Position numbers and translations under genes: made by a program
From: Ferruginibacter sp.
GTDB taxonomy: Bacteria > Bacteroidota > Bacteroidia > Chitinophagales > Chitinophagaceae
Direction: 5' to 3'
Length of the DNA: 8,557 nt
NCBI GenBank assembly: GCA_030831725.1
Contig: JAURKN010000173.1
Coordinates: forward strand, 1-8,557
In this document: positions 1 to 7,916 of the stretch, one piece after another
How the letters are laid out: the number at the start of each line of letters is the position of its first letter
Numbering within the stretch: position 1 is the stretch's first letter
Notes under the pieces: model-generated
Seen by the model: the letters and a program-made list of their open reading frames with translations, nothing else
Database searches by the model: none
What the model was told of the DNA's origin: nothing

Positions 1-2111
1 AGGATACAACAACAAGCTCATTGAAAATGGCATTCAGCGATAGGGACATGAGCATATTTGGTGCAGAGTTGTTTTCGAAAAACAGCCTTGTGTTCGAACC
101 CAATCTTCGTATTGCTACCTCATCATCTTATGTGCTCGGACCTGATGATGAAATTGTCGTTCATGTGTATGGTTTCAGTGAAATGAAATATAATCTTGAA
201 GTGAATGAGAATGGTGAGATATACATACCTAATGTAGGACCATTGAATGTGAACGGACTTACGCTTCAAGCTGCAAATAATAAGATCAAAGCCAAGCTGG
301 CAGCAACGATTTATCACGCAATTTCTACCGGTCAAACGAAAGTACAAACCACTGTCACCAAAATCAGAAGCATCAGGGTTACAGTAATCGGACAGGCATA
401 CAAGCCAGGGACATACACCGTTTCCTCATTGACCACTTTGTACAATCTGTTGTATTTGTGCGGAGGACCATCAGATATGGGCAGTTATAGAAAAATTGAA
501 GTGATTAGGGGGAATGCTGTAGAGCGCGTTTCTGATTTATATGAGTTCATGGTTGCCGGACAGCAAAAAGGAAACATTTTGTTGCAGGAAGGAGATGTCA
601 TCCGAATTCCATATTATGTCAATCGGGTTCGTGTAACCGGAAACGTTAAAAGAACAGGTAAATATGAAATGCTGGAAGAAGAACCGTTCAGTAAATTGAT
701 GGAATTTTGCGGAGGGTTCAATGATCTCGCCTACAGGAACGAAATCACAGTGACAAGAATCGGAGACCGCGAGAGAAAAGTCATCAATGTAGCTTCATCA
801 CTTTTCGGCACTTTCAAAACGCAAAGTGGAGATGAGTTTTTCATCAATCATTTGCACGACAAACTGAATGACAAGGTTTCCATATCGGGTTCGATCCATC
901 GTCCGGGTGATTATGAGTCCGGTAATGGATTGACATTAAAATCATTGATTGAACGTGCCGGTGGAATGTCGGATGATGCCTATCGAAGCAGAATCAACGT
1001 GTATAGGAGCGAAAAAGATAAACCCCTTTCCATACTTGCATACAACCTCGATTCTGTCATGAACGGATTTACGGAAGTTGTTTTGAAGAAAAGAGACTCC
1101 GTTCATATTTATTCCCAGTTCGACTTCAAAGACAGGCAGTATGTTAGCATACAGGGAAAGGTTAGGACTTCGGGTTTGATTACATGGAGGTCCAATATGT
1201 CGGTTAGAGACGTTCTTTTGGAAGCCGGAGGAGTAAGTGAAATGGGAGATTCAAGTAACATAGAAATTTCAAGAAGAAAGAAGACAGCTGATTTCAGCGA
1301 TATTCAATATGACGAAACTGAAACATTCATCATTGACATTTCAGATACCCTGTCGGATTTTACATTGATGCCGTTTGATATTGTAACGGTCAAAGTCCTT
1401 TCCGGCATCATCAATCAAAGAACAGTTGTGGTTCTTGGTGATGTGAAAGTTCCTGGAAAGTATAACCTTAAAAAGAGCGATGATCGTATTTCCGACATCG
1501 TACAAAGAGTCGGTGGTTTTCGTCCAAGTGCAGATAGTAGTTCTCTTACCATCAGAAGAACAAGGAAGTCGTCCATGACAATTAAAGAAAGAGAGATGTT
1601 GTTTGAAAGACTGCTTAATGTGAACATAGACAGTATTTCCTCCAGTCAACAACTCAGAAATGAATTGTATAACGGATATGATCTGATTACTGTCGATTTG
1701 AGAGATGTTATGAAAAACCCCAATCATTCAGAGAATCTTATTTTGGAAGATGGTGATATTCTTAGCATTGACAAGAATAATAATCTGGTTAAAGTTTCAG
1801 GAGAAGTCTTTTATCCGGCCATCATACCATTGAGGGCTCATCGAAGTGCGAGATATTATGTAAAACAAGCAGGAGGATTCATGCCTAGTTCGAGAAAATC
1901 AAAAACAATGGTCATTTATCCCAACGGTAAGGTGAAATCGGCACATACTTTTTTCGGATTTAGAAAGTACCCAAGGGTTACCGGACGTGCTGAAATCTAT
2001 GTTCCTCAAAAAAACATGGAAAACAAGAACAAGATGGGAACCGGTGAGTGGGCGTTGCTGGTATCTGCGTTGGGTATATTATCCAATGTGATCATAAACG
2101 CATTAAAATAA
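1..2111 (+). CDS. SLBB-repeat polysaccharide export outer-membrane protein (Wza-like), 5'-truncated by the window edge
   Basis: Outer-membrane channel protein that should carry the finished polysaccharide out of the periplasm. The frame is open from base 3, and the TTG at 21 is probably not the start, because no signal peptide follows and the first residues already look like the region just before the export domain. Numbering from that TTG, a Poly_export domain spans about residues 35-112 (YVLGPDDEI near 37-45). Six SLBB-type repeats follow, at about 118-164, 202-248, 285-330, 373-419, 467-515 and 588-634, each with a V-x-G-x-V/A...PG-like strand and a GG turn (LCGG, FCGG, RAGG, EAGG, RVGG, QAGG). 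A hydrophobic helix at 676-694 ends the protein, in the place where Wza has its membrane-spanning helix. Bacteroidota homologues usually have about 100 more N-terminal residues, from memory. It is followed closely by the Wzz-like gene. The family call is secure; the polymer is unknown. Confidence 0.93.
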   Translation, partial: DTTTSSLKMAFSDRDMSIFGAELFSKNSLVFEPNLRIATSSSYVLGPDDEIVVHVYGFSEMKYNLEVNENGEIYIPNVGPLNVNGLTLQAANNKIKAKLAATIYHAISTGQTKVQTTVTKIRSIRVTVIGQAYKPGTYTVSSLTTLYNLLYLCGGPSDMGSYRKIEVIRGNAVERVSDLYEFMVAGQQKGNILLQEGDVIRIPYYVNRVRVTGNVKRTGKYEMLEEEPFSKLMEFCGGFNDLAYRNEITVTRIGDRERKVINVASSLFGTFKTQSGDEFFINHLHDKLNDKVSISGSIHRPGDYESGNGLTLKSLIERAGGMSDDAYRSRINVYRSEKDKPLSILAYNLDSVMNGFTEVVLKKRDSVHIYSQFDFKDRQYVSIQGKVRTSGLITWRSNMSVRDVLLEAGGVSEMGDSSNIEISRRKKTADFSDIQYDETETFIIDISDTLSDFTLMPFDIVTVKVLSGIINQRTVVVLGDVKVPGKYNLKKSDDRISDIVQRVGGFRPSADSSSLTIRRTRKSSMTIKEREMLFERLLNVNIDSISSSQQLRNELYNGYDLITVDLRDVMKNPNHSENLILEDGDILSIDKNNNLVKVSGEVFYPAIIPLRAHRSARYYVKQAGGFMPSSRKSKTMVIYPNGKVKSAHTFFGFRKYPRVTGRAEIYVPQKNMENKNKMGTGEWALLVSALGILSNVIINALK

Positions 2112-2157
2112 TCAATTTAAAAAGTTTATTATTTTGGATACAGAAGTAAATACAACC

Positions 2158-3186
2158 ATGGTTAATGAGACCGTTTCTTTGTTCAGATTGAAATGTGCTT
2201 ACATCATCAGAAAATGGCATTTGTTTCTGATTGTATCTTTGCTTTTTGGTGTGACTGGTTTCATGTTTGCCCATTTCAAGAAGCCACAATATAAAAGCAG
2301 ACTCACTTTCGCTTTGGATGATGCAGGAAGTTCGGGAGCAGGCGGATTTGCCAGCCTTGCATCACAGTTTGGACTGAATCTGGGAGGGAATACAGATATT
2401 TTTTCGGGAGACAATATCATTGAAATCATCAAGAGCAGAAGAATGGTAGAACGTGTGCTTTTATCCGTAGATACATTCGACGCAAAACCATACACGCTGG
2501 TTGATTATTATCTCGATATATCAGGCATGCGCAAGGATAAGGAAAAGTTCAGAAACGTTACCTTTCCCATTCAACAATCAAGATCAAATTTTTCATATTT
2601 GCAGGACAGTGTATTGAATGAGGTTTATGTCGATTTGGTGAAAAATCACATTGATGCGCAAAAACCAGACAGACGTCTGAACATTTTTGAAATCAATATC
2701 ACGAGTCCCAATGAAAAATTTACCAAAGTGATGACAGAGCGATTGGTAAGTGAAACAAATGGTTACTATGTGGAGTTGAGAACGAAAAAAGCCAAATCGA
2801 CTTTGGATGCCTTGGAAAATCGTATTGAAGCGATGAGAAAAGGACTTAATACCAGCATATCGAACAGGGCTGCTGCGAAAGACCTCAATTTGAATCCGGT
2901 ATTTGATGCGGCGCAGGTTCCTGTGATTCAAAAGCAATCAGAAATGGAAGTGTATGGTGCCGCTTATGCTGAGATTTTTAAAAACCAGGAGATTGCCAGA
3001 TTTCAATATCTGAATAATATACCTCTGCTTCAGATTATCGATCCGGCGGATTATCCAATGGAAAAAATGAAGTCGGGCAGATTGAAGTTTGCTTTTTTAT
3101 TTTCGATGATCGGAAGCTTTTTGCTTTTCATCGCATTATGGATTTTCGGTAAACCCGAAAAACAATTAGTCACTTCGAATGCGTAA
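2158..3186 (+). CDS. Wzz-type chain-length determinant / polysaccharide co-polymerase, no kinase domain
   Basis: Inner-membrane protein expected to control polymer length together with the Wzy polymerase. It has the Wzz layout: a short cytoplasmic start, a membrane helix (about residues 19-39 from the ATG), a large periplasmic region beginning with YKSRLTFAL, a charged helical stretch near 205-235, then a proline-containing segment (DPADYP, about 295-300) leading into a second helix (about 310-330). Only about 12 residues follow the second helix, so there is no Wzc-like Walker domain or tyrosine-rich tail. The start is uncertain. A TTG at 2134 would add eight residues; I chose the ATG at 2158 because it is the commoner codon and a weak AGAAG lies about 11 bases upstream. 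Neither start changes the domain content. It sits between the exporter and the flippase, with a 30-base gap to the latter, which fits one operon. Confidence 0.88.
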   Translation: MVNETVSLFRLKCAYIIRKWHLFLIVSLLFGVTGFMFAHFKKPQYKSRLTFALDDAGSSGAGGFASLASQFGLNLGGNTDIFSGDNIIEIIKSRRMVERVLLSVDTFDAKPYTLVDYYLDISGMRKDKEKFRNVTFPIQQSRSNFSYLQDSVLNEVYVDLVKNHIDAQKPDRRLNIFEINITSPNEKFTKVMTERLVSETNGYYVELRTKKAKSTLDALENRIEAMRKGLNTSISNRAAAKDLNLNPVFDAAQVPVIQKQSEMEVYGAAYAEIFKNQEIARFQYLNNIPLLQIIDPADYPMEKMKSGRLKFAFLFSMIGSFLLFIALWIFGKPEKQLVTSNA

Positions 3187-3216
3187 TGGAATAATTCAAC
3201 ATCAAATGCCAATCAC

Positions 3217-4488
3217 ATGAGTTTGTATTTAAGGTTTAGAAAAGACTACCTTAATTACCTCAATAGCATCATCATTCCTGCACTCATTACAGCGCTTACC
3301 ATACCTGTCTTGAAGAGAATGCTCGGTTCAGGGGAATATGGTTTTTTTGCCAATCATTACAACGGACTTCTGATTCTAACCGCAATCAGTTCAGGGTGGG
3401 TTTCTCAGAGCATCATCAGATTTTTTTCCGGAACAGATAATAAGTTGGAACTGGCGCAAAAAAGTTTATTGTATGTGATCATCGTCCAATTGGTTTTGTT
3501 TATTCCTGTTTCAATTTGGTTTGGTTGGATGCAACAAGACTGGATATTATGTTTTTTACTTTGCGCAACTTTGATGGCAAGTGGAATACAGTCATATCAC
3601 ATGGCATTGGCACAATCGGGATTCATGTCTAAAAAGACAATTTATTCCGAAACGATAAGAACGCTTACATATATACTAGGAGCGGTTTTGTTGGTAAGTT
3701 ACACCACATTAAAGCCCGTTTATGCACTATTCATCTCCGTCTTTTTCTCTTTTCTTTTTTCTACACTTTATCTACGAAAGAAAATCATGATTTCACTAGT
3801 TGATTCAAGTGTCGAAAGTAAATCGGAGCATGGATTTTCAAAAGAGATTTTCAAGCCATTTTTAAAATATGGCATACCCTTGTCGCTGTGGTTCGCGTTT
3901 GCAAATCTTCTCACGTATTTCGACAAGATTATCATACGAGTTCAATTCGGACCAGAGATACAAGGTAATTATCAATCGATGTTCGATCTGTTGTCGAGGG
4001 GTTTTACCATGTTGATTTCTCCTGTTTTGATTTCACTAATGCCTTTGCTCACAGTCGCATATAAGGAACAGAAATATGGAGAGATTCGTTCTTTATTGAA
4101 AAAGATACTCTTTTTTCAAATCGCAGGTTTTCTCATTGCGGTAATTTGCTATTGGTGGTTTGGCGCAGCTTGGCTTATGGCGATATTGAAGGTGCCGGAT
4201 ACAATGACGTACAGAAAAATGGGTTTCATCATTCTTTGCGGCACATTCATCTGGCAGATAGCCATGGTGGTGCACAAGTATTATGAACTCAGGATGAAAA
4301 GCCATTATTTGTTGTTCATGGTCGTTGCCGCATTTGGTTTGCAGTTACTCTTTTTTCAATCGATAAAGCATATTCAAGATCCGGTATGGTATAGTATGGG
4401 ATATCTGTGTTCATCTTCTTTTTATCTTGTGATGGTTTCCTTCAAGCATATACTCCGATTTTTCATGAATCTGAAACCAAAAAACTGA
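3217..4488 (+). CDS. Wzx-type oligosaccharide repeat-unit flippase (MOP superfamily)
   Basis: Polytopic inner-membrane protein predicted to flip the undecaprenyl-linked repeat unit from the cytoplasmic to the periplasmic face. At 423 residues it has a usual length for the family. About twelve hydrophobic segments can be counted, near residues 15-33, 48-66, 85-104, 108-128, 148-163, 167-185, 216-234, 262-280, 297-316, 333-352, 362-380 and 389-407. Family-like features are an N-terminal helix followed by LGSGEYGFF (36-44), and a second half that opens with a KYGIP segment (217-221), then YFDKIIIRVQFG (234-245) and GNYQS (250-254), like the D-(K/R)-x-I-I...E-x-G-x-Y pattern of Wzx proteins. The ATG at 3217 has no obvious Shine-Dalgarno site. 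The stop is 4 bases before the polymerase start. Other MOP exporters are possible, but the gene order strongly favours Wzx. Confidence 0.88.
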   Translation: MSLYLRFRKDYLNYLNSIIIPALITALTIPVLKRMLGSGEYGFFANHYNGLLILTAISSGWVSQSIIRFFSGTDNKLELAQKSLLYVIIVQLVLFIPVSIWFGWMQQDWILCFLLCATLMASGIQSYHMALAQSGFMSKKTIYSETIRTLTYILGAVLLVSYTTLKPVYALFISVFFSFLFSTLYLRKKIMISLVDSSVESKSEHGFSKEIFKPFLKYGIPLSLWFAFANLLTYFDKIIIRVQFGPEIQGNYQSMFDLLSRGFTMLISPVLISLMPLLTVAYKEQKYGEIRSLLKKILFFQIAGFLIAVICYWWFGAAWLMAILKVPDTMTYRKMGFIILCGTFIWQIAMVVHKYYELRMKSHYLLFMVVAAFGLQLLFFQSIKHIQDPVWYSMGYLCSSSFYLVMVSFKHILRFFMNLKPKN

Positions 4489-4492
4489 GTCA

Positions 4493-5815
4493 ATGAATGA
4501 GACAGGTTACATATTGAAAGAACTGCTGTTTTTACTGATTCAGGTCTCACTCTGTTTGCTTGCGTTTTTCAGATTTGGCAGACGTTTATTGGCACCACCT
4601 GTCATATTCCCTTTTTTATGGAGCATCATTCTCTTTTTACATCTGATTTTAGGAAACAGCTTGCTTTCTGAACTGTATCCGCTCAGCAATTCAACATTTC
4701 TGATCATAACACTAGGTTCAATTTGTTTCGTTATAGGAGGCCTGATGCCAATGTCTATTTCGAAAGGACAGCCTTATGCTTCTGAAAAAAACATCGAAAC
4801 GGAGCATCCTTCAACCACATGGCTGAGAATCTGTTTTCTTCTCATCATCATCATCGGTTTGCCTTTTTATATCCATGCGGCTTATCGTGTTTTTATCGCC
4901 TCGCAACTGGATAATTTTTTAGTGGGCATCAGAACGGAACTGGGATATGGAGAAGAAGATATCGGCATCACCAAATATTTAATCACCATAGCTTTTGTGA
5001 CTTTTGCCATCAATTACCATGCGTTTCTGAAATTTCGCGGCCGTAAAAATGTCATCATGGTAATGGTCAATCTGCTTGTTACCATCACATATGCTGTTCT
5101 CGCCACAGGAAGGTCTTATTTCTTCATGATTCTGGCCATTTACATTGGTATAAATTATCTGTATCATCAGAAGATTACCAAAAGAATATATCTGACATTA
5201 CTGGCATTTTTCATCCCGCTGTTTCTCATACTTGGCATTGTATATGGAAAAGGGGGTAGTTCCGAAGAGAAGGCCGGAGATAACCTGATTCTTTCACTCA
5301 GCACTGCCGGATTATATGTGGTTTCACCCATAAACGCACTTGATCAGCAAATCCGAAATCAAAGAGAGAGCAAAGGAACCGGAGAAAACACCCTTTTATT
5401 TTTCAACAAGATCGGACAACAGGCAGGCATCCTTAAAAAAAAGGAAACACCTACCTTGGTTCAGGAATATGCTTTTGTTCCTTATCCTACAAATGTTTAT
5501 ACCTTTTACAGTTCTTATCTGAAAGATTATGGTATTGTATATGCATGCTTCATGCTCTTTTTGTTCGGTATGCTTCACAACTGGATATACTTCAAAGCGA
5601 TAAGTGTAAAAACCACCAGATTCACGTTGTATTATGCGATACTGATGTATCCGTTGCTGATGAGTTTTTTTCAGGATCAGTATTTGAATCTTTTCTCAAC
5701 TTGGATTCAAATGATTTTTTACATTGAACTGTTTTTGACTGCCAGGCTGTTGTTGATTTATTACGCTCAAAAAACCAGAAAGCCACAAACCATTCAAAAC
5801 AATACGACAGCATGA
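4493..5815 (+). CDS. Wzy-type oligosaccharide repeat-unit polymerase
   Basis: Inner-membrane protein of 440 residues, predicted to join flipped repeat units into polymer on the periplasmic side. It has many hydrophobic segments (about 8-26, 36-54, 66-84, 109-127, 160-178, 187-204, 208-223, 232-250, 346-362, 378-393, 401-424). Between the helices near 232-250 and 346-362 lies one large hydrophilic loop of about 95 residues, as Wzy polymerases have. ATGRSYF (204-210) just after a helix, and NVYTFYSSYLKDYG (334-347) at the end of the big loop, match patterns I associate with O-antigen/repeat-unit polymerases. These proteins diverge strongly, so topology and position directly after Wzx carry much of the argument. 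The start is 4 bases after the flippase stop, and the last codons overlap the next start in ATGA. An A8 run at 5435-5442 lies in frame and seems to have no special role. Confidence 0.83.
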   Translation: MNETGYILKELLFLLIQVSLCLLAFFRFGRRLLAPPVIFPFLWSIILFLHLILGNSLLSELYPLSNSTFLIITLGSICFVIGGLMPMSISKGQPYASEKNIETEHPSTTWLRICFLLIIIIGLPFYIHAAYRVFIASQLDNFLVGIRTELGYGEEDIGITKYLITIAFVTFAINYHAFLKFRGRKNVIMVMVNLLVTITYAVLATGRSYFFMILAIYIGINYLYHQKITKRIYLTLLAFFIPLFLILGIVYGKGGSSEEKAGDNLILSLSTAGLYVVSPINALDQQIRNQRESKGTGENTLLFFNKIGQQAGILKKKETPTLVQEYAFVPYPTNVYTFYSSYLKDYGIVYACFMLFLFGMLHNWIYFKAISVKTTRFTLYYAILMYPLLMSFFQDQYLNLFSTWIQMIFYIELFLTARLLLIYYAQKTRKPQTIQNNTTA

Positions 5816-6720
5816 GTATAGATATTGTCATTGTAAACTGGAACAGCGGCGATTTGCTGAAAAAATGCGTGGAATCGATACTTGCATCAGATTCCATAGA
5901 TGCTGTTAGTCAAATATTGATTGTAGACAACGACTCCGAAGACCAATCGATTTCCATGTTGCCTGAGCATAAATCCATCAAACTGATTCTTAACCAATCC
6001 AATCTTGGATTTGCCAAAGCTTGTAACCAAGGATTTTTGAAATGCAGGTCAGATTATGTGTTGCTGCTGAATCCGGATACCTTGTTATTTAAGGAAACAC
6101 TTAGAGGATGCATCGATTACATGGATGAAAATCCAAAAACGGGAATCATGGGATGTCAGCTCTTGGATGAGGCAGGTAAGATTACCGCAAGTTGCGCCAG
6201 GTTTCCCAGAGCCATTGATTTTGTCATTCACGGTACGGGATTGTCGAGATTGTTTCCAAAGGTTTTCAGACCGGCAACTTTGATGACGGATTGGAATCAC
6301 GAACAGAGTAGGATGGTAGACCAGGTGATGGGAGCATTTATGTTCATGCGATTAAAAGTATTTGAGCAAATAGGATATTTTGACGAAAGGTATTTCGTTT
6401 ATTTCGAGGAACTTGATTTTTCACTGAGATACAAAAAAGCGGGCGGAAATATTTACTTCAACACAGAGGTTAAGGCCATTCATTCCGGTATGGGAACCAC
6501 ATCCAAAGTAAAGGCGTTCCGTTTGTTTTTGAATGTAAGAAGCAGGTTGCAATATGCGAGAAAGAATTTCAGCTTCCCTGGATTTGTGGGGGTATATCTT
6601 TCCACTTTTAGTTTTGAGATCCTTTCCAGGTTTTTTTTGTTGGTGATATCAGGAAGGTTTTCTGAAATAAAAGATTTGTTTCGGGGATATGGCATGCTGT
6701 TGATCAGAAAAAAAATCTGA
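5812..6720 (+). CDS. GT2-family glycosyltransferase, rhamnosyltransferase-like
   Basis: Predicted cytoplasmic or membrane-associated transferase that adds one sugar to the lipid-linked repeat unit. The 302-residue protein starts with a GT-A nucleotide-sugar fold: IVNWNSGD (7-14), IVDNDSED (37-44), NLGFAKACNQG (64-74), and LLLNPDT (84-90), where NPD occupies the DxD metal site. An NPD variant is, to my knowledge, normal in WbbL-like members. The acceptor-side half contains a VMGAFMFMR segment (172-180) and FDERYFVYFEELDFSLR (190-206), whose acidic ExD should include the catalytic base region. A hydrophobic stretch near 258-280 could touch the membrane. The start overlaps the polymerase stop (ATGA), so translation is probably coupled. 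Rhamnose as donor sugar is an inference from WbbL resemblance and the nearby rmlB; another sugar cannot be excluded. Confidence 0.87.
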   Translation: MSIDIVIVNWNSGDLLKKCVESILASDSIDAVSQILIVDNDSEDQSISMLPEHKSIKLILNQSNLGFAKACNQGFLKCRSDYVLLLNPDTLLFKETLRGCIDYMDENPKTGIMGCQLLDEAGKITASCARFPRAIDFVIHGTGLSRLFPKVFRPATLMTDWNHEQSRMVDQVMGAFMFMRLKVFEQIGYFDERYFVYFEELDFSLRYKKAGGNIYFNTEVKAIHSGMGTTSKVKAFRLFLNVRSRLQYARKNFSFPGFVGVYLSTFSFEILSRFFLLVISGRFSEIKDLFRGYGMLLIRKKI

Positions 6721-6721
6721 T
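6703..6721. terminator. Weak inverted repeat at the convergent stop codons, possible bidirectional terminator
   Basis: A perfect 6-base inverted repeat (ATCAGA / TCTGAT) encloses seven A residues and spans the GT2 stop codon, 7 bases from the stop of the opposing GT4 gene. Read on the - strand, the loop is a T run. The stem is short and AT-rich, and no long T run follows it on the + strand, so it is not a textbook intrinsic terminator. The position between convergent genes is the main reason to list it. Confidence 0.27.
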
Positions 6722-6727
6722 GCGCAT

Positions 6728-7792
6728 TTATTGAAACAATAGGAAGAAATTATTCTTCTGGACTTTTACGGCATATTCTCTGATGATTTTCTCACGGCCG
6801 TTTGTTCCCAACTGTATTCTGAGTTTTTCGTCTAGGATCAGTCGCTCAAGACGTTCTTCCCATTCTTCATCTTTTTCAGCCCAGTATCCGGTTTTCCCAT
6901 CTTCAACCACATTTCTGTTAGCACCTACCGGGCTCACAACAGCAGGAATACCCAGGCTCATGTATTGAATGGCCTTGAATCCGCATTTGCCTTTTTCCAC
7001 TTCGGAATTAATCAGCGGCATGATGCCTATATGCATTTGAAGAAGATCCTCAATTTCAGTTTTAAGGCTCCATTTATGATAGGTGTATTTCAGGTCTTTC
7101 AGTTTCGGGTCTCTGTCGGCGATGATCAGAAAGTTGAAATCATGTTTTTTCTGCAGTTTCTGGATCACATTGGTGATGAGTTGCAGGTTGTATAGGTTGG
7201 TGAAAGTGCCGGTCCAACCAATTACAAGCTTTCCGTTTGATTGATCTCTCAGTCTATTATGGTATGTTTCTGTGTTTACTACGGTAGGGATGATACGCAC
7301 ATCTTTGCAGTATTTTTCGGCATATTTTGCCAGAAAATCATTCCCGACGCTAACCGTTTTACTGTATTTGCAGATTTTTGATACTTTCCAGGAGCATTTC
7401 AGATTAGCCACTTTTGGATTGGCATCAGAGGCGATTTTTACCCAAATGGCGTCATCAAAGTCGTAAATGATTTTTTTTCGGAACACTTTTGAGATCAGCC
7501 ACTCGAAGATGGGGGGGCCAATGGGGGAGGCTTCGCGGTGGATATAGATGAAATCATAAGCGGAAAGGGTGAAAAGCGTTAAAAAACGACGAAAGAAACC
7601 ACCAATGATTCCCATTGTCTTTCTGAACGCATACCCATTCTTATGTAGTACGCTCCAAGCCCAATCGCTGTAAAAAGAACGAATGGTGAACTTATTTATC
7701 TTAAATTCTTCCAACCCTATGTATTGCTCAAACCTGAATCTTTGACTCGGAGAGATGTTCCTTGGGGCGGGAGTGAGAAACAATATTTTCAA
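6728..7792 (-). CDS. GT4-type (GT-B fold) glycosyltransferase, TTG start
   Basis: Predicted cytoplasmic retaining glycosyltransferase of 354 residues, a usual size for the family. Recognisable segments are an N-terminal MKILFLTPAP strand, SQRFRFEQY (16-24), HREASPIGPPIFEW (85-98), YDFDDAIW (110-117), the GWTGT turn that opens the C-terminal nucleotide-sugar domain (192-196), and EKGKCGFKAIQYMSLGIP (266-283). In the last segment Gln replaces the second Glu of the classical EX7E motif, as I recall for this subfamily. The start is TTG (7792-7790): upstream the frame meets a stop at 7814-7816 with no ATG between, and the MKILFL beginning matches homologues. It is the only - strand gene here, and it converges on the GT2 gene. 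It probably has its own promoter and may act on the same polysaccharide. Donor and acceptor are not readable. Confidence 0.9.
   Translation of the reverse strand: MKILFLTPAPRNISPSQRFRFEQYIGLEEFKINKFTIRSFYSDWAWSVLHKNGYAFRKTMGIIGGFFRRFLTLFTLSAYDFIYIHREASPIGPPIFEWLISKVFRKKIIYDFDDAIWVKIASDANPKVANLKCSWKVSKICKYSKTVSVGNDFLAKYAEKYCKDVRIIPTVVNTETYHNRLRDQSNGKLVIGWTGTFTNLYNLQLITNVIQKLQKKHDFNFLIIADRDPKLKDLKYTYHKWSLKTEIEDLLQMHIGIMPLINSEVEKGKCGFKAIQYMSLGIPAVVSPVGANRNVVEDGKTGYWAEKDEEWEERLERLILDEKLRIQLGTNGREKIIREYAVKVQKNNFFLLFQ
6743..6758. terminator. Second short hairpin inside the 3' end of the GT4 gene, doubtful terminator element
   Basis: GAAGAA, a 4-base ATTA loop, then TTCTTC form a perfect 6-base inverted repeat about 23 bases past the GT2 stop. 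Just before it, TATTG-AAA-CAATA (6729-6741) forms another 5-base stem. Transcripts leaving the GT2 gene would pass through both. The stems contain little G+C and no T run follows directly, so this is only a weak candidate for ending the left operon. It also encodes the last residues of the GT4 protein. Confidence 0.18.
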
Positions 7793-7814
7793 AAAATCAA
7801 ATTTGTAATAAACT

Positions 7815-7822
7815 CAAAAATA
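7815..7822 (-). promoter_or_regulatory. Candidate Bacteroidota -7 promoter box for the GT4 gene
   Basis: Read on the - strand this is TATTTTTG, an exact match to the TAnnTTTG -7 consensus used by the primary sigma factor of Bacteroidota. It ends 22 bases before the TTG start codon, implying a very short leader. The -33 element is poor: about 19 bases upstream there is only TTTT-C rather than TTTG. In AT-rich DNA such an octamer can occur by chance, so position is the main support. Confidence 0.45.
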
Positions 7823-7916
7823 CTAAACTTATCGTTATTGAGAAAATGGACATTGCCCTAAATTGAAAAAAATGTTGTCTCTGAGGCACAATAGTGCGAA
7901 CTTGGTATTTTTTTGT

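Noticed and set aside
1341..1727. 128-codon open frame on the - strand inside the export gene
   Set aside because: It lies wholly inside a gene with clear SLBB domains, its translation shows no recognisable domain, and no promoter or gene context supports it.
2593..2937. 114-codon open frame on the - strand inside the Wzz-like gene
   Set aside because: It is a shadow of the real coding frame with no domain or independent start signals.
4844..4855. Four tandem ATC trinucleotides in the polymerase gene
   Set aside because: They encode consecutive Ile residues in a membrane helix; the tract is too short to count as a meaningful variable repeat.
5435..5442. A8 run in the polymerase gene forming an in-frame A-AAA-AAG slippery heptamer
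   Set aside because: The polymerase continues normally past it with its conserved C-terminal part, and the alternative frames hold only short shadows, so programmed frameshifting has no evident product.
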